Positions 7,542-16,549 of a stretch of 39,692 nucleotides of DNA are shown here, in pieces; position 1 is the first letter of the stretch; each line of letters starts with the position of its first letter. Origin of the DNA: Bacteroidales bacterium (GTDB lineage: Bacteria > Bacteroidota > Bacteroidia > Bacteroidales > WCHB1-69). Below the pieces are notes generated by a model. The model saw nothing but the letters and a program-made list of their open reading frames with translations, was not told where the DNA came from and did no database searches. The DNA lies in NCBI GenBank assembly GCA_017549765.1, contig JAFYNM010000030.1:1-39692 (forward strand), given 5' to 3'. A program made the position numbers and the translations under genes.

Positions 7542-9392
7542 ATGATGACTGATTCAACAGAAAGAAAAGGTAAGAGAAAAAGAATTATGGCCAGCAATGT
7601 CATGCCTGCTGGTTCATCCAACGAAAATACCAAAGTGGCCAAGGTAGAGCTGCCTGAAAAGCCTCAGGTGACTTTCAACAAAAGCAGTTTGGCCAACCAT
7701 GCCGTCCCGATGATGAAAGAAGAGGAGGAGGAGATTCGCTTTGCCAACCCGCTCCCTGTCGAAGTCAAGCCGAAACAGACGCGCAAGCGCACGACCAAGG
7801 CGACAGCCGAAGAGGTAGTGGCCGAGGAGGCCCCCGCGCCCAAGAGAGGCAGGAGCAAAAAGACGGAAACGGCAGAATCCATTGAGCCCGAGACCGCTGT
7901 GGTCGCCCCAACCGAAGAGGCGGAAGTCGTGGCCAAGCCTAAGAAGAGAGGCCGCCCCAGCAAAAAAGACCTGTTGGAGAGAGAAGCTGCCCGCCTGATG
8001 GCCGAGGGTGGCACTGTCGAGGAGAAAAAGACGGAGGAGGCCAAAGACGAGGCTCCTGCCACAGAAGCCCACGAGCCCGAGCTTCCCTTTGAAGAGAAAC
8101 CTGCCAAAGAGTTCTCCCAAAAGAAAAATAACTTCCGCCAGAAATACGATAACTTCAAGAAAGATAAAAACCAAAGAAGAGAATTCAAGGAGAATCCGAC
8201 CGCTGAGGAGTCCAAGGAAAACGTGGTGAAGACGGAGGCGGAGTTGCAAGCAGAGCTGGTGGCCAACGCCATGTACGAGGGCGCCATCCACGCTGAAGGT
8301 GTACTGGAGATCACCAGCGACAACTGCGGCTTCCTGCGCTCCTCCGACTACAACTACCTCACCTCCCCCGACGACATCTACGTCTCCATGACCCAGATCA
8401 AGCTCTTCGGCCTCAAGAACGGCGACACCGTCTATGGCGAGATCCGTCCGCCCAAGAAAGGAGAGAAGTTCTTCCCGCTGACCAAGGTGGAGAGGATCAA
8501 CGGCTGCAATCCGGAGCAGATTCGCGACCGTATTCCCTTCGACTTCCTGACCCCGATGTTCCCCGACGAGAAGATCAACATCACCGGGCATCCGGGATGC
8601 ACGCTGTCCACCCGCGTCATCGACCTCTTCGCCCCCATCGGCAAGGGCCAGCGCGGTCTGATCGTGGCGCAGCCCAAGACGGGTAAGACGGTCTTGCTTA
8701 AGGACGTGGCTAACGCCATCGCCGCCAACCATCCGGAGATATACCTCATCGTGTTGCTCATCGACGAGCGCCCCGAAGAGGTCACCGACATGCAGCGCAG
8801 CGTCAACGCGGAGGTCATCTCCTCCACCTTCGACGAGCCTGCGGAACGTCACGTCAAGATTGCCAACATGGTCTTGGAGAAAGCCAAGCGCATGGTCGAG
8901 TGCGGGCACGATGTCTGCATCCTTCTGGACTCCATCACCCGTCTGGCGCGTGCCTTCAACACGATGGCGCCGGCCTCCGGCAAGGTGCTCTCCGGCGGCG
9001 TGGAGGCCAACGCCCTGCAGAAGCCCAAACGCTTCTTCGGCGCCGCCCGTAACGTGGAACATGGCGGCTCCCTGACAATCCTCGCAACCGCCCTCATCGA
9101 CACGGGATCCCGCATGGACGAGGTCATCTTCGAGGAGTTCAAGGGCACCGGCAACATGGAGCTGCAGCTCGACCGCAAACTGTCCAACAAACGCATCTAC
9201 CCTGCCGTGGATCTTGTGGCCTCCAGCACACGCCGCGACGACCTCCTGCAAGCACCTGCCACCCTCCAGAAGATGTGGATCCTCCGCAACCATATCGCCG
9301 ACATGACGACCATCGAGGCCATGACTTTCATCAAGGAGAATATGGAGGACACCAAGAGCAACGAGGAGTTCCTGAGTATCATGAACAGCTAA
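7542..9392 (+). CDS. rho: Transcription termination factor Rho with long disordered N-terminal region
   Basis: This 616-residue protein is the hexameric RNA helicase that ends transcription. Residues about 1-245 are low-complexity, Lys/Glu/Ala-rich and predicted disordered by composition. They include an AT-hook-like KKRGRPSKK at 134-142 and a second KRGRSKK at 101-107. The cold-shock-like RNA-binding domain starts near 250 ([21 protein letters not shown]). The ATPase core follows, with Walker A QPKTGKT (377-383, Lys382), the [11 protein letters not shown] segment, Walker [14 protein letters not shown], and the C-terminal RRDDLLQAP...W..R region. Most non-Bacteroidota Rho proteins lack about 200 of these N-terminal residues. 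ATG codons at 7542, 7545 and 7587 are all possible starts. Its own TAnnTTTG promoter lies upstream, and the serine hydrolase gene starts 12 bp after its stop. Confidence 0.96.
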   Translation: MMTDSTERKGKRKRIMASNVMPAGSSNENTKVAKVELPEKPQVTFNKSSLANHAVPMMKEEEEEIRFANPLPVEVKPKQTRKRTTKATAEEVVAEEAPAPKRGRSKKTETAESIEPETAVVAPTEEAEVVAKPKKRGRPSKKDLLEREAARLMAEGGTVEEKKTEEAKDEAPATEAHEPELPFEEKPAKEFSQKKNNFRQKYDNFKKDKNQRREFKENPTAEESKENVVKTEAELQAELVANAMYEGAIHAEGVLEITSDNCGFLRSSDYNYLTSPDDIYVSMTQIKLFGLKNGDTVYGEIRPPKKGEKFFPLTKVERINGCNPEQIRDRIPFDFLTPMFPDEKINITGHPGCTLSTRVIDLFAPIGKGQRGLIVAQPKTGKTVLLKDVANAIAANHPEIYLIVLLIDERPEEVTDMQRSVNAEVISSTFDEPAERHVKIANMVLEKAKRMVECGHDVCILLDSITRLARAFNTMAPASGKVLSGGVEANALQKPKRFFGAARNVEHGGSLTILATALIDTGSRMDEVIFEEFKGTGNMELQLDRKLSNKRIYPAVDLVASSTRRDDLLQAPATLQKMWILRNHIADMTTIEAMTFIKENMEDTKSNEEFLSIMNS

Positions 9393-9404
9393 CAGTTGGC
9401 CACC

Positions 9405-10700
9405 ATGCTAAAAAAAGGGATCCTCGTGCTGTTATGCCTGTTCAGCATCTGCTTGCTGAAAGCAGATCAGAGTTGTGGCGACACCTCCTATCTCGTCCAC
9501 AAGCCTGTCGTCTATCAGCCCCTGGAAACCCTCACCGAGATGGCAAGCCTCGGCTTCGACATCGACTCCCTGATACGCATGGCCGATGCCATGGGCGAAA
9601 GTCTGAACGGAACCCTCATCATCGCCAGAAACGACACTATCATCCTGGAGCGCGCCTATGGCTATCTACAACTCTACAAGAGCAATGCCAACTACAAAGG
9701 CGTGCAGGAATCACAACTGGAGACGCTCCGGCTTCATCCTGACAACAAGATGTGGAAGACCGCCCTTTTCGATCTGGCCTCCATTTCCAAACAGTTCACC
9801 GCCGCCGCCATCCTGAAGTTGTGCAGCGAAGGCAAACTCAGTCTCCAAGACACCTTGGGAAAACTGATCCCCGAGCTTCCCTACAAGTCGGTCACCGTGC
9901 GGCATCTGCTCACCCACACCTCAGGCATCCCCGAGTACTTTAACTTCAAGTACGACATCTTCGACACCGCCACCTTTGTGGACAACGCCCAGCTCATCCG
10001 GGTGCTGAAGCGCGAACGATACCCACTGGACTTCCCTTCCGGCACGCGCTTTGAATACCGGAACACCAACTATGCCCTGCTAGCTGCTATCGTGGAACGC
10101 GTCAGCGGGATCCCCTTCACAGAGTATGTGCACGACAACATGTTCGGCCCTGCCGGCATGAACGACACCTTCTTCTTCACAGAACTGATAGACACCAACA
10201 GAAGATGGCCCGCGGCCAAGAAGGGCGACATATACACTCCCTACGGCTGGATCAACCCCGAGATTCCAGAGCCTGTGACCCGCGGCCACAAGAAAAACGG
10301 CGCCCTCGCCCTCTTCGACCGCTTTAACGGCATCCTGGGCGACAAGGGCATCTATAGCAATGTGGAAGATATGATCCGCTGGACCAACTCCTATTTCATC
10401 CACTATGACATCATCCCGGAAGAATGGGTGGCTCAAGCCTCCACAAGACAGAACACCTTGAAAAACGGCATCCTCCCCAAACAGATCTATGGCTATGGCC
10501 TGCGACTGGAGGAGAGCCCGACGCACGGACTGCTGGTCTATCACGGAGGCCTGTGGGACGGCTATCAGAACCTCTGGCTCTATCGCCCCAAAGACAAGGT
10601 GCAGATTGTCTTTCTCAGCAACTACTACAATGGCGCCCACGCCGGCAAAAGCGATGCGGTACTGAACATCATCGACAACCTTATCTCCCATGACCGTTAA
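9405..10700 (+). CDS. Exported serine hydrolase, beta-lactamase / penicillin-binding-protein fold
   Basis: A 431-residue protein of the class C beta-lactamase-related family (Pfam Beta-lactamase), which includes D-aminopeptidases, esterases and carboxypeptidases. An N-terminal signal peptide (MLKKGILVLLCLFSICLLKA) sends it to the periplasm. SxxK is SISK with nucleophile Ser126 and Lys129, the second motif is YRN in FEYRNTNYALL, and the third is HGG in VYHGGLWDGYQN. The segment VTVRHLLTHTSGIPEYF is a hallmark of the family. The ATG at 9405 is preferred over an upstream TTG at 9396 because it gives a clean signal peptide. It sits between rho (12 bp) and the PHP gene (11-bp overlap), so the three are probably one transcript. 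Nothing in the sequence points to antibiotic resistance specifically; the substrate is unknown. Confidence 0.88.
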   Translation: MLKKGILVLLCLFSICLLKADQSCGDTSYLVHKPVVYQPLETLTEMASLGFDIDSLIRMADAMGESLNGTLIIARNDTIILERAYGYLQLYKSNANYKGVQESQLETLRLHPDNKMWKTALFDLASISKQFTAAAILKLCSEGKLSLQDTLGKLIPELPYKSVTVRHLLTHTSGIPEYFNFKYDIFDTATFVDNAQLIRVLKRERYPLDFPSGTRFEYRNTNYALLAAIVERVSGIPFTEYVHDNMFGPAGMNDTFFFTELIDTNRRWPAAKKGDIYTPYGWINPEIPEPVTRGHKKNGALALFDRFNGILGDKGIYSNVEDMIRWTNSYFIHYDIIPEEWVAQASTRQNTLKNGILPKQIYGYGLRLEESPTHGLLVYHGGLWDGYQNLWLYRPKDKVQIVFLSNYYNGAHAGKSDAVLNIIDNLISHDR

Positions 10701-11535
10701 CAACTACCACACCCATTCCCTATATTGCGACGGAAAAGACCCGCTGCCCCTCTACGTCCAGGAGGCAGAACAACGGCATATACAGCAACTGGGCTTCTCC
10801 GCCCACGCTCCCCTGCCCTTCGACAACAACTTCTCCATCAAAATGGAGGACATGCCTGCATATACTTCCGAGATTGACAGACTGCAGTCCACCACCTCCG
10901 TCACTTTGCTCAAGGCTCTGGAATGCGACTTCGTTCCCGGCATCTCCTACCCTTTTGCCGAACTCAAAGCCAACCACCATCTCGACTATATCATCGGAGG
11001 CGTGCACCTCGTGCGCCCCGCCAACAGCGACGAGCTATGGTTTATCGACGGTCCTAAACGCGAGACCTACGATGAGGGCCTCGAAAATCTCTTCGACCAT
11101 AATATCAAACGCGCTGTAACGACCTTCTGGGAGCAGACTTTTGAGATGATAGAGACACAGCCGATGGACATCATCGCCCATGTCGATAAAATCAAGATGC
11201 ACAACCAGCACCGTTTCTTCCAGGAGGATGAACAGTGGTACCGTATTCTGGCCGACAAGGCCCTGCAACTGATCAAATCCCACGACCTCATCATGGAAGT
11301 CAACACCCGGGGCATCTACAAGAAACGCTGCGACGCGCTCTACCCCTCGGTGGAGATGCTGCAAAAGGCCCGCAGGATGGACATCCCCGTCATCATCAGC
11401 AGCGACGCGCACCAAGCCAAAGAAATAGACCTCCTGTTTGAGGAGGCCTATGAGGTTTTACGCCAATGCGGGTATGAGCACCTGATGCATTTTGACGTCC
11501 AAAAAGGTTCTTTTGTGTGTCAGAATCCTGCTTAA
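10690..11535 (+). CDS. PHP-domain phosphatase, histidinol-phosphatase (HisJ) type
   Basis: A 281-residue cytoplasmic metal-dependent phosphoesterase. The N-terminal YHTHSLYCDG supplies the first metal ligands (His7, His9), GFSAHAPLP the next, HVDKIKMHNQHR in the middle another histidine pair, and ISSDAHQAKEI near the C-terminus the last Asp-x-His ligands. This order is that of the PHP superfamily, and the length and the H-A-P-L-P segment fit HisJ-like histidinol phosphatases, which make histidinol from its phosphate. No his operon gene is nearby, so the substrate remains an inference. The start ATG overlaps the end of the serine hydrolase gene by 11 bp. Its TAA stop overlaps the stop of the opposing fprA gene within the palindrome TTAA. 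Confidence 0.85.
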   Translation: MTVNNYHTHSLYCDGKDPLPLYVQEAEQRHIQQLGFSAHAPLPFDNNFSIKMEDMPAYTSEIDRLQSTTSVTLLKALECDFVPGISYPFAELKANHHLDYIIGGVHLVRPANSDELWFIDGPKRETYDEGLENLFDHNIKRAVTTFWEQTFEMIETQPMDIIAHVDKIKMHNQHRFFQEDEQWYRILADKALQLIKSHDLIMEVNTRGIYKKRCDALYPSVEMLQKARRMDIPVIISSDAHQAKEIDLLFEEAYEVLRQCGYEHLMHFDVQKGSFVCQNPA

Positions 11536-12728
11536 TTCAAGAGATTCTCGGCTAATTTCTCCAGTTCCTGTCTCTGCTCCTCTTTCATGGAGGATTTCAG
11601 CGTCACGACAGGTCCTTCAATATTGTTAGGCTTCATATTCTGGATGAGCTCCTGCATGCTCTTGGCTGCAATCGGAGACCAGCTGCCGTTCTCCACAAGG
11701 GCAAAGGTGCGGTCTTGCACAAAGTGCGCCTGCACATCCAACAAGTAGTTCTCCATAGGCGGATACAGACCGTTGTTGTAGGTGGGTGCCAGCAAGACAA
11801 TGCGTCCGCAACGGAACGTCTCCGACAAAAGATAAGACACGTGCGTCACAGAGACATCATACATCTTGACATCGCGAACCCCCTTGTCGGCCAGGATACC
11901 GGCCAGCACTTGCGCTGCAGATTCGGTATGGCCATACATGGAACCGTAGATCAACACCACACCATCCTTGTCTTCAGGCTCGTAACGACTCCACAGGTCA
12001 TATTTTTGGATGAAATATCCCAAATTCTCGCGCCAGATGGGTCCATGCAATGGACATATCATCTGAATATCCAAGGTGGCGGCCTTCTTCAACAAATTCT
12101 GGACCTGCACGCCGTATTTACCCACGATGTTCGTACAATAACGACGGGCATCGTCTAACCAGTCACGGTCAAAGTTCAGCTCGTCGGCATACAGATTACC
12201 GTTCAAGGCGCCGAAGGTTCCGAATGCATCCGCGGAGAACAAGATCTTATCTGCCGTATCATAGGAGACCAGCACTTCCGGCCAGTGCACCATGGGAGCG
12301 GCAAAGAAGGTCAGCGTGTGATGACCCGTTTCCAATGTCTCGCCCTCTTTCACAGTCTGGATTGCACACGTTTCAGGCATCTGGAAGAATTGAGGGATCA
12401 GACGGCTCGCCTGCATGCTGCAAAGGATGACAGCCTGGGGATGGCGAACCAGCACCTCCTGCAATGAGGCCAGATGGTCGGGCTCCACATGATGGACCAC
12501 AATATAATCCAGAGGTCTGCCAGCCAGCACGGCGGTCAGATTCTCCAAGAACTGGGGCGCCACGGCATGGTCAACGGAATCCAACAAGACAGTCTTGTCA
12601 TCCATCAACAGGTAAGAATTGTAGGAGACTCCTTGAGGAACAGGCATGATGTTCTCAAAAAGCGCCAGACGTCGGTCTGAAGCACCTATGTACCATAAAT
12701 CGGATTTTATTTTTCTTGCGGTATTCAT
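11532..12728 (-). CDS. fprA: Flavodiiron protein (A-type flavoprotein), O2 or NO reductase
   Basis: A 398-residue cytoplasmic flavodiiron protein that reduces oxygen to water and/or nitric oxide to N2O, protecting anaerobes. The N-terminal metallo-beta-lactamase-like domain holds all six diiron ligands: His80, Glu82 and Asp84 in HVEPDH, His148 in APMVHWPE, Asp167 in FSADAFG and His228 in CPLHGP. The C-terminal flavodoxin domain (about 255-398) has the FMN phosphate loop YGSMYGHTE and the LAPTYNNGLYPPM loop. No rubredoxin or flavin-reductase extension is present, so a separate electron donor is needed. It is the last gene of the minus-strand run that begins with ribE, 8 bp after the AtpI-like gene. 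It converges on the PHP gene with a 4-bp stop overlap and no visible terminator. Confidence 0.94.
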   Translation of the reverse strand: MNTARKIKSDLWYIGASDRRLALFENIMPVPQGVSYNSYLLMDDKTVLLDSVDHAVAPQFLENLTAVLAGRPLDYIVVHHVEPDHLASLQEVLVRHPQAVILCSMQASRLIPQFFQMPETCAIQTVKEGETLETGHHTLTFFAAPMVHWPEVLVSYDTADKILFSADAFGTFGALNGNLYADELNFDRDWLDDARRYCTNIVGKYGVQVQNLLKKAATLDIQMICPLHGPIWRENLGYFIQKYDLWSRYEPEDKDGVVLIYGSMYGHTESAAQVLAGILADKGVRDVKMYDVSVTHVSYLLSETFRCGRIVLLAPTYNNGLYPPMENYLLDVQAHFVQDRTFALVENGSWSPIAAKSMQELIQNMKPNNIEGPVVTLKSSMKEEQRQELEKLAENLLN

Positions 12729-12736
12729 ATTGTATT

Positions 12737-13159
12737 TTAATTTTTTTCTTCCATCGATTGACCTCTCTTCGTGATATCATCGCTCTCCTTTTTCAATAAC
12801 AAAACCTCAAAGATGGAAAAGAGAAAATAGATCACGATGAAGGCGAGACCGAATTTCCAGGCATCCTCTTTGTTTATCAAAATATAGAGAAAAAGAAAGA
12901 GCAGGCAGGAGAACAGTTTGATGATACGGGAGAGCAGGTAACCTGACACAAAACGCTGACCGTCCTTCCCTTGGTCGTCACGCAGCACCACGAAGATGGT
13001 GAAGAGGGTGATGACAAAGAAAAAGAGGACAATAAAAGGCAGGGCTGGAGATGCATAGGCAGGGGCGAGCCACTGAAACAGCGCCGCCAAACCAGCCACA
13101 ACAATGGAAAATATCAGTATCCGAAGGGAAAACTTTTTAATGGGTATCTTTTTGCTCAT
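12737..13159 (-). CDS. Four-helix membrane protein, AtpI-like (F1Fo ATP synthase accessory type)
   Basis: A 140-residue integral membrane protein with four hydrophobic segments at about residues 11-30, 38-59, 77-95 and 102-121, a basic N-terminus and a charged C-terminal tail. The sequence alone is not diagnostic. The place directly after atpZ, overlapping it by 23 bp, is where Bacteroidota usually carry a four-helix protein related to AtpI, which helps assemble the rotor ring of the ATP synthase. That assignment is therefore mainly from context. Here fprA follows, not atpB, the usual next gene. It could be an unrelated membrane protein. Confidence 0.7.
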   Translation of the reverse strand: MSKKIPIKKFSLRILIFSIVVAGLAALFQWLAPAYASPALPFIVLFFFVITLFTIFVVLRDDQGKDGQRFVSGYLLSRIIKLFSCLLFLFLYILINKEDAWKFGLAFIVIYFLFSIFEVLLLKKESDDITKRGQSMEEKN

Positions 13160-13388
13160 GCTTATTGGTATCTGTATGTTGAATTACACCCTTTATCATC
13201 AAATACATGCTGATCAAAACGCCGGCCAGCGAGCAGAGGACGGTGAACAAAGGAGACTTGTCCAGCCATTTATCCAATTTGACACCACCAAACACACCCA
13301 AAGCGATGAGTACCCCCATCTCTATGGCCATATTGGAATAAACAGCATACTTTTGTAAAGTGTTGCCTTTGTCGGAATCTTCCGCCAT
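13137..13388 (-). CDS. atpZ: AtpZ/AtpI-family two-helix membrane protein
   Basis: An 83-residue protein with two membrane helices (about 18-36 and 46-68). Between them is the GGVKLDKWLDKSPLF loop, which matches the G-x-x-x-G...LD...PL(F/W) pattern of the AtpZ/AtpI family (putative F0F1 ATP synthase accessory subunit, linked to Mg2+/Ca2+ handling or c-ring assembly). It starts 17 bp after the bactofilin stop, and its 3' end overlaps the next gene by 23 bp. The order PorW - bactofilin - AtpZ is common in Bacteroidota, where it normally leads into the ATP synthase operon. No core ATP synthase gene is in this window. Confidence 0.8.
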   Translation of the reverse strand: MAEDSDKGNTLQKYAVYSNMAIEMGVLIALGVFGGVKLDKWLDKSPLFTVLCSLAGVLISMYLMIKGVIQHTDTNKHEQKDTH

Positions 13389-13405
13389 TGTTCCTGATCA
13401 AGAAA

Positions 13406-13798
13406 CTATTTCTTCTCCGCAGGGTTGGGATTCGTCATCACGCTGGGATTGCGCTGCGTGTTCATCTTGCAGTTGCCGGAGAACTCAGCACCCGGCTCAA
13501 TGGCGATCTTGCCAGCTATGATGTTGCCCGTCACAGAAGCGGTGGACTTCAAAGAGATCAGATCCGAGACATTCAAAGACTCCGTCTTCACCTTTCCTTC
13601 AATCTCAATGTTGGCGCAGGAGATATTTCCCTCCACCAGACCAGTTTGGCCAATGATGACCTTGGCTCTGGAGATGACATTACCATTCACCGTACCGTCA
13701 ATACGACAGTCCGAGGAGGTGGAAATGCTTCCCTGTATCTGGGTTCCTTTGGAAATAATGTTCACTGCACCGACTTCTCTAATTTCATTCTCTTTCAT
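13406..13798 (-). CDS. Bactofilin (polymer-forming cytoskeletal protein)
   Basis: A 130-residue protein of the bactofilin family, which self-assembles without nucleotide into beta-helical filaments on the inner face of the membrane. The central region shows the repeating short beta-strands of the DUF583 fold: ISKGTQIQGSISTSSDCRIDGTVNGNV, then AKVIIGQTGLVEGNISCANIEIEGKV, then SVTGNIIAGKIAIEPGAEFSG. The flanking tails are short and polar, as usual. It starts 12 bp after the porW stop and is probably translated from the same message. Neighbouring PorW and AtpZ genes are the usual context in Bacteroidota. Confidence 0.92.
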   Translation of the reverse strand: MKENEIREVGAVNIISKGTQIQGSISTSSDCRIDGTVNGNVISRAKVIIGQTGLVEGNISCANIEIEGKVKTESLNVSDLISLKSTASVTGNIIAGKIAIEPGAEFSGNCKMNTQRNPSVMTNPNPAEKK

Positions 13799-13810
13799 AT
13801 TGATAAAATT

Positions 13811-16501
13811 TTAATGTTTAAAATAATTGTCTTGAACAAATTGATCATAGAACTTTCGTCCTTCATGGTTGTTGTAGTAGGTAGTGTAGTTGCTGGCACT
13901 CATCGGATATACAATGATGGTTTGGTTCTGTATATCCTCCACGAAGACAGGATCTTTCACTAGGATATTATAATAATCCACCGCCGTTGACGCGTTGGTG
14001 AACTTGGCAATGGTCACCATCTGCTGGGTGTTGTTCACATAGAAGCTGCTGATATTGAACCGTTGCAAACTGAAATAGGTCTTGTTGAAACTGTTCAGGT
14101 TCAGCTTGACCGTCTGGATAGGCAGTTTGGAACTTTGAACAAGTAAGATGACATAGTGGACCTCATCGGCATTATAGACAAACGGATTGGTGGTGGGGGC
14201 GACTGGTGTCTTCGGGGCAGCGGCCTTGTCGGGATCTTCCGACGTTCCCTCTGCAGGCGCTTCCACGACGAGTTTTGACGGCTCAACCGAAGCCAGATAG
14301 ACACGGGCGAGTTCAGCCACCGGCTCTTTGTCGTAATCGACAATAAGACGCTGGAAACCTCTGATCAGAGAGTCTTCGTTGTAGAGCTGTCCTGCGGAGA
14401 CAGCACGCAAATAGGCATACTTGGACTTCAGGTTCTCATCCGTACACATCGGGATATTCTCGTCGGCAGCTCGCACCACCGCAGCCCACTGCTTTTGGTT
14501 GAACTGTTCATACACCGTCTGATAGTTCCGCTCGACCTGTTTGTTACGCTCGGCAATCTTCTGATAATACTGAGGATCGTTGATGATTTTGGCGTAATCG
14601 GAATCCGGATACTTGGTCATGATGATGTACTTGTACTCGTTAGCCTTGGTCGTATTGTTCTGACGGGTGTAGAGGCTGTACAGCATAAAGATACTGGAGG
14701 GAGTATAGTCTGATTCAGGATAACGGGTGACCAGCGACTGGAAAGACTCACATGCCCGGGGCAGGTCTTGCAACAGGTCCTGATAGATGAAACCCACCTG
14801 GAAAAGGTTGGTGGCAATGATGTTATTGGATGTGTCCATGGCCCCGGGGGTCAAGGGCAGATCCTGCAGATAATACTGCTCCTTCTTGGGGTCCGTTTCA
14901 CGCTTCGGGATAGGGTTGCCGTCCTCGTCATACTCCACGGAATCTTTGGCCAGACTGGGGTCGTTCATCACCATCATGTCGTCAAAGGAGATCTGCTGCT
15001 TGTTGCTGATAAACCAGTTGTCCTCCAGCTTACGGTTGCCGAACCGTCTGTAGAAATCCTGCATACCGGCGGTCACCAACGATTGGTTGTAAAAATACCA
15101 CTTGCCGTTGGAGGAGGTCTGGTTGATATTGGAATAGGAGGAGGCATTCTGGAGAGCCAGCATACGCTCTGCCTCTTCCGCCGCCGCCTTGCGCTCCGCC
15201 TCGGTGTAGTCGTCAATCATCTTCTTGACCCAACGGTTTCGCTCCGACGGCGACAACTTGGCGATGCGCTGCAGACTGTCCTGCAAATCTATCTCATCCA
15301 GCTTTTCCACCAGATCTTTCAAGAAATTTCCCTTCTTCTGCAACGCCTCATAGTTGGGATAGTTCTTGGGAATGGACATCATGGCGGAGTCATAGTAGTG
15401 CTGGGCATTCCGATAGTCATTCTCGGAAAAATAGAGGTCCGCCAGAGTGATGGCCGAGAAGGTCTTCTGGTAGTTGTTGTTAGTAGAAGAAGCCACCGAC
15501 TTGGCCAGATAGTCTTTGCGCGCATCCACGTCCTCGTCGATACGGGCAATCTCCGAACAGGCGTAGTAAATCTGATCCTGGAAATCCTCATTCTTCTTCT
15601 CATCCAACATACGGTTGAAGAGTTTCATGATGGAGTTGCGGGAGGACTCAGAACCGTCATAGTTGGAGGCCAGATGCATCTGAGCACAGAAGAGCATGTT
15701 GTAGTCCGACGTCTTGTTGATGACCGTCTTGAAGTGCTTGGTAGCCTCCTCCTGCTGCCCGATCGACTCATAGAGCTCACCGGCAATCAGATGGAGACGG
15801 TTACAGAACTCGCGCTCCGGTTTGGCGGCGATGGCATTGTTAAGGTAGTCTATCGCCTCCGACACCTCTCCGTCGGGAGCAGTCAGATGATACTCTGCCT
15901 TTGCGGCATTGAAAATACGGTTGAACTTCTTATCCTTCTTGTTGGTGGCCAGATAATGCAGGTTCTCCAACTGCTCGTCTGCCAATGCATAATAGCCCTG
16001 CCGCATCGCGGTACGCGCCAGCATGACAGCCGCCTCGTTGTAAGTGTTGGAATTCGGATAGTTGTGCAGGATGTATTGGAAGATTCGCTGCGCCGCCACA
16101 TAGTCCTGCTTGTAGAAGTTGGATTTGCCCATCAGCAGGTATGCATCGTCAATGGTTTTGACGTACTCCTTGCCCCTGATGAGCATGGAGTGCTTGTAGA
16201 TAGCCTTCGAACTCTTTTCAATGGTGCGGTCCAGATAAGAGAGCGCGGGCGCCACATCCGACTTGTCCGGATAGTTATATACCGGCAGTGTGGCCGTGTA
16301 ATTGTCCTTGGAGAGCTTCTTCATCTCCGCCTCCGCAGACTTGAAAGCCTGTTTGCCATTCCAAAGGACATTATAGCGGCAAGTCATGTTGTGGTATGCA
16401 CGGTTCGGCAAGGTGTTCTTGGAAGTGGAGCAACTCGCCAAAACCACGAATGCAAGACATAAGATGCTGTATGTTACTATATTATATTTTCTAATCTTCA
16501 A
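13811..16501 (-). CDS. porW: PorW/SprE-like T9SS lipoprotein with TPR repeats
   Basis: An 896-residue outer-membrane-associated lipoprotein needed for type IX secretion (PorW) and for gliding in motile relatives (SprE). The N-terminus has a signal peptide and the lipobox LASC with lipidated Cys24. NTLPNRAYHNMTCRYNVLWNGKQAF just after it is characteristic of this family. Helical TPR-type repeats fill residues about 80-420 and 570-740, and the C-terminus (YVILLVQ...FNI.SFYVNN) is the conserved end domain. The start codon is TTG at 16501; ATA and ATT are the only other upstream options before an in-frame stop at 16550-16552. Length is normal for the family. It lies 48 bp after ribE and 12 bp before the bactofilin gene. 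Its presence implies a working T9SS, consistent with the sorting domains at 33855-39692. Confidence 0.9.
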   Translation of the reverse strand: MKIRKYNIVTYSILCLAFVVLASCSTSKNTLPNRAYHNMTCRYNVLWNGKQAFKSAEAEMKKLSKDNYTATLPVYNYPDKSDVAPALSYLDRTIEKSSKAIYKHSMLIRGKEYVKTIDDAYLLMGKSNFYKQDYVAAQRIFQYILHNYPNSNTYNEAAVMLARTAMRQGYYALADEQLENLHYLATNKKDKKFNRIFNAAKAEYHLTAPDGEVSEAIDYLNNAIAAKPEREFCNRLHLIAGELYESIGQQEEATKHFKTVINKTSDYNMLFCAQMHLASNYDGSESSRNSIMKLFNRMLDEKKNEDFQDQIYYACSEIARIDEDVDARKDYLAKSVASSTNNNYQKTFSAITLADLYFSENDYRNAQHYYDSAMMSIPKNYPNYEALQKKGNFLKDLVEKLDEIDLQDSLQRIAKLSPSERNRWVKKMIDDYTEAERKAAAEEAERMLALQNASSYSNINQTSSNGKWYFYNQSLVTAGMQDFYRRFGNRKLEDNWFISNKQQISFDDMMVMNDPSLAKDSVEYDEDGNPIPKRETDPKKEQYYLQDLPLTPGAMDTSNNIIATNLFQVGFIYQDLLQDLPRACESFQSLVTRYPESDYTPSSIFMLYSLYTRQNNTTKANEYKYIIMTKYPDSDYAKIINDPQYYQKIAERNKQVERNYQTVYEQFNQKQWAAVVRAADENIPMCTDENLKSKYAYLRAVSAGQLYNEDSLIRGFQRLIVDYDKEPVAELARVYLASVEPSKLVVEAPAEGTSEDPDKAAAPKTPVAPTTNPFVYNADEVHYVILLVQSSKLPIQTVKLNLNSFNKTYFSLQRFNISSFYVNNTQQMVTIAKFTNASTAVDYYNILVKDPVFVEDIQNQTIIVYPMSASNYTTYYNNHEGRKFYDQFVQDNYFKH

Positions 16502-16549
16502 AATATTCCGGTTTTTAAAAACGTTGTGTATAACGAGATTTACCGAATT

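Noticed and set aside
7614-9293. Long minus-strand frame (559 codons) opposite rho
   Set aside because: Antisense shadow of rho, composed of Gly/Leu/His-rich reverse-reading sequence without family motifs.
9405-10700. Antibiotic-resistance beta-lactamase
   Set aside because: The SxxK-YxN-HxG family is broad and mostly peptidases or esterases; nothing in the sequence or context supports drug hydrolysis.
14768-16462. Long plus-strand frame (564 codons) opposite porW
   Set aside because: It is the antisense shadow of a gene with clear lipobox and family motifs; its sequence is a His/Leu/Val-rich reverse reading.
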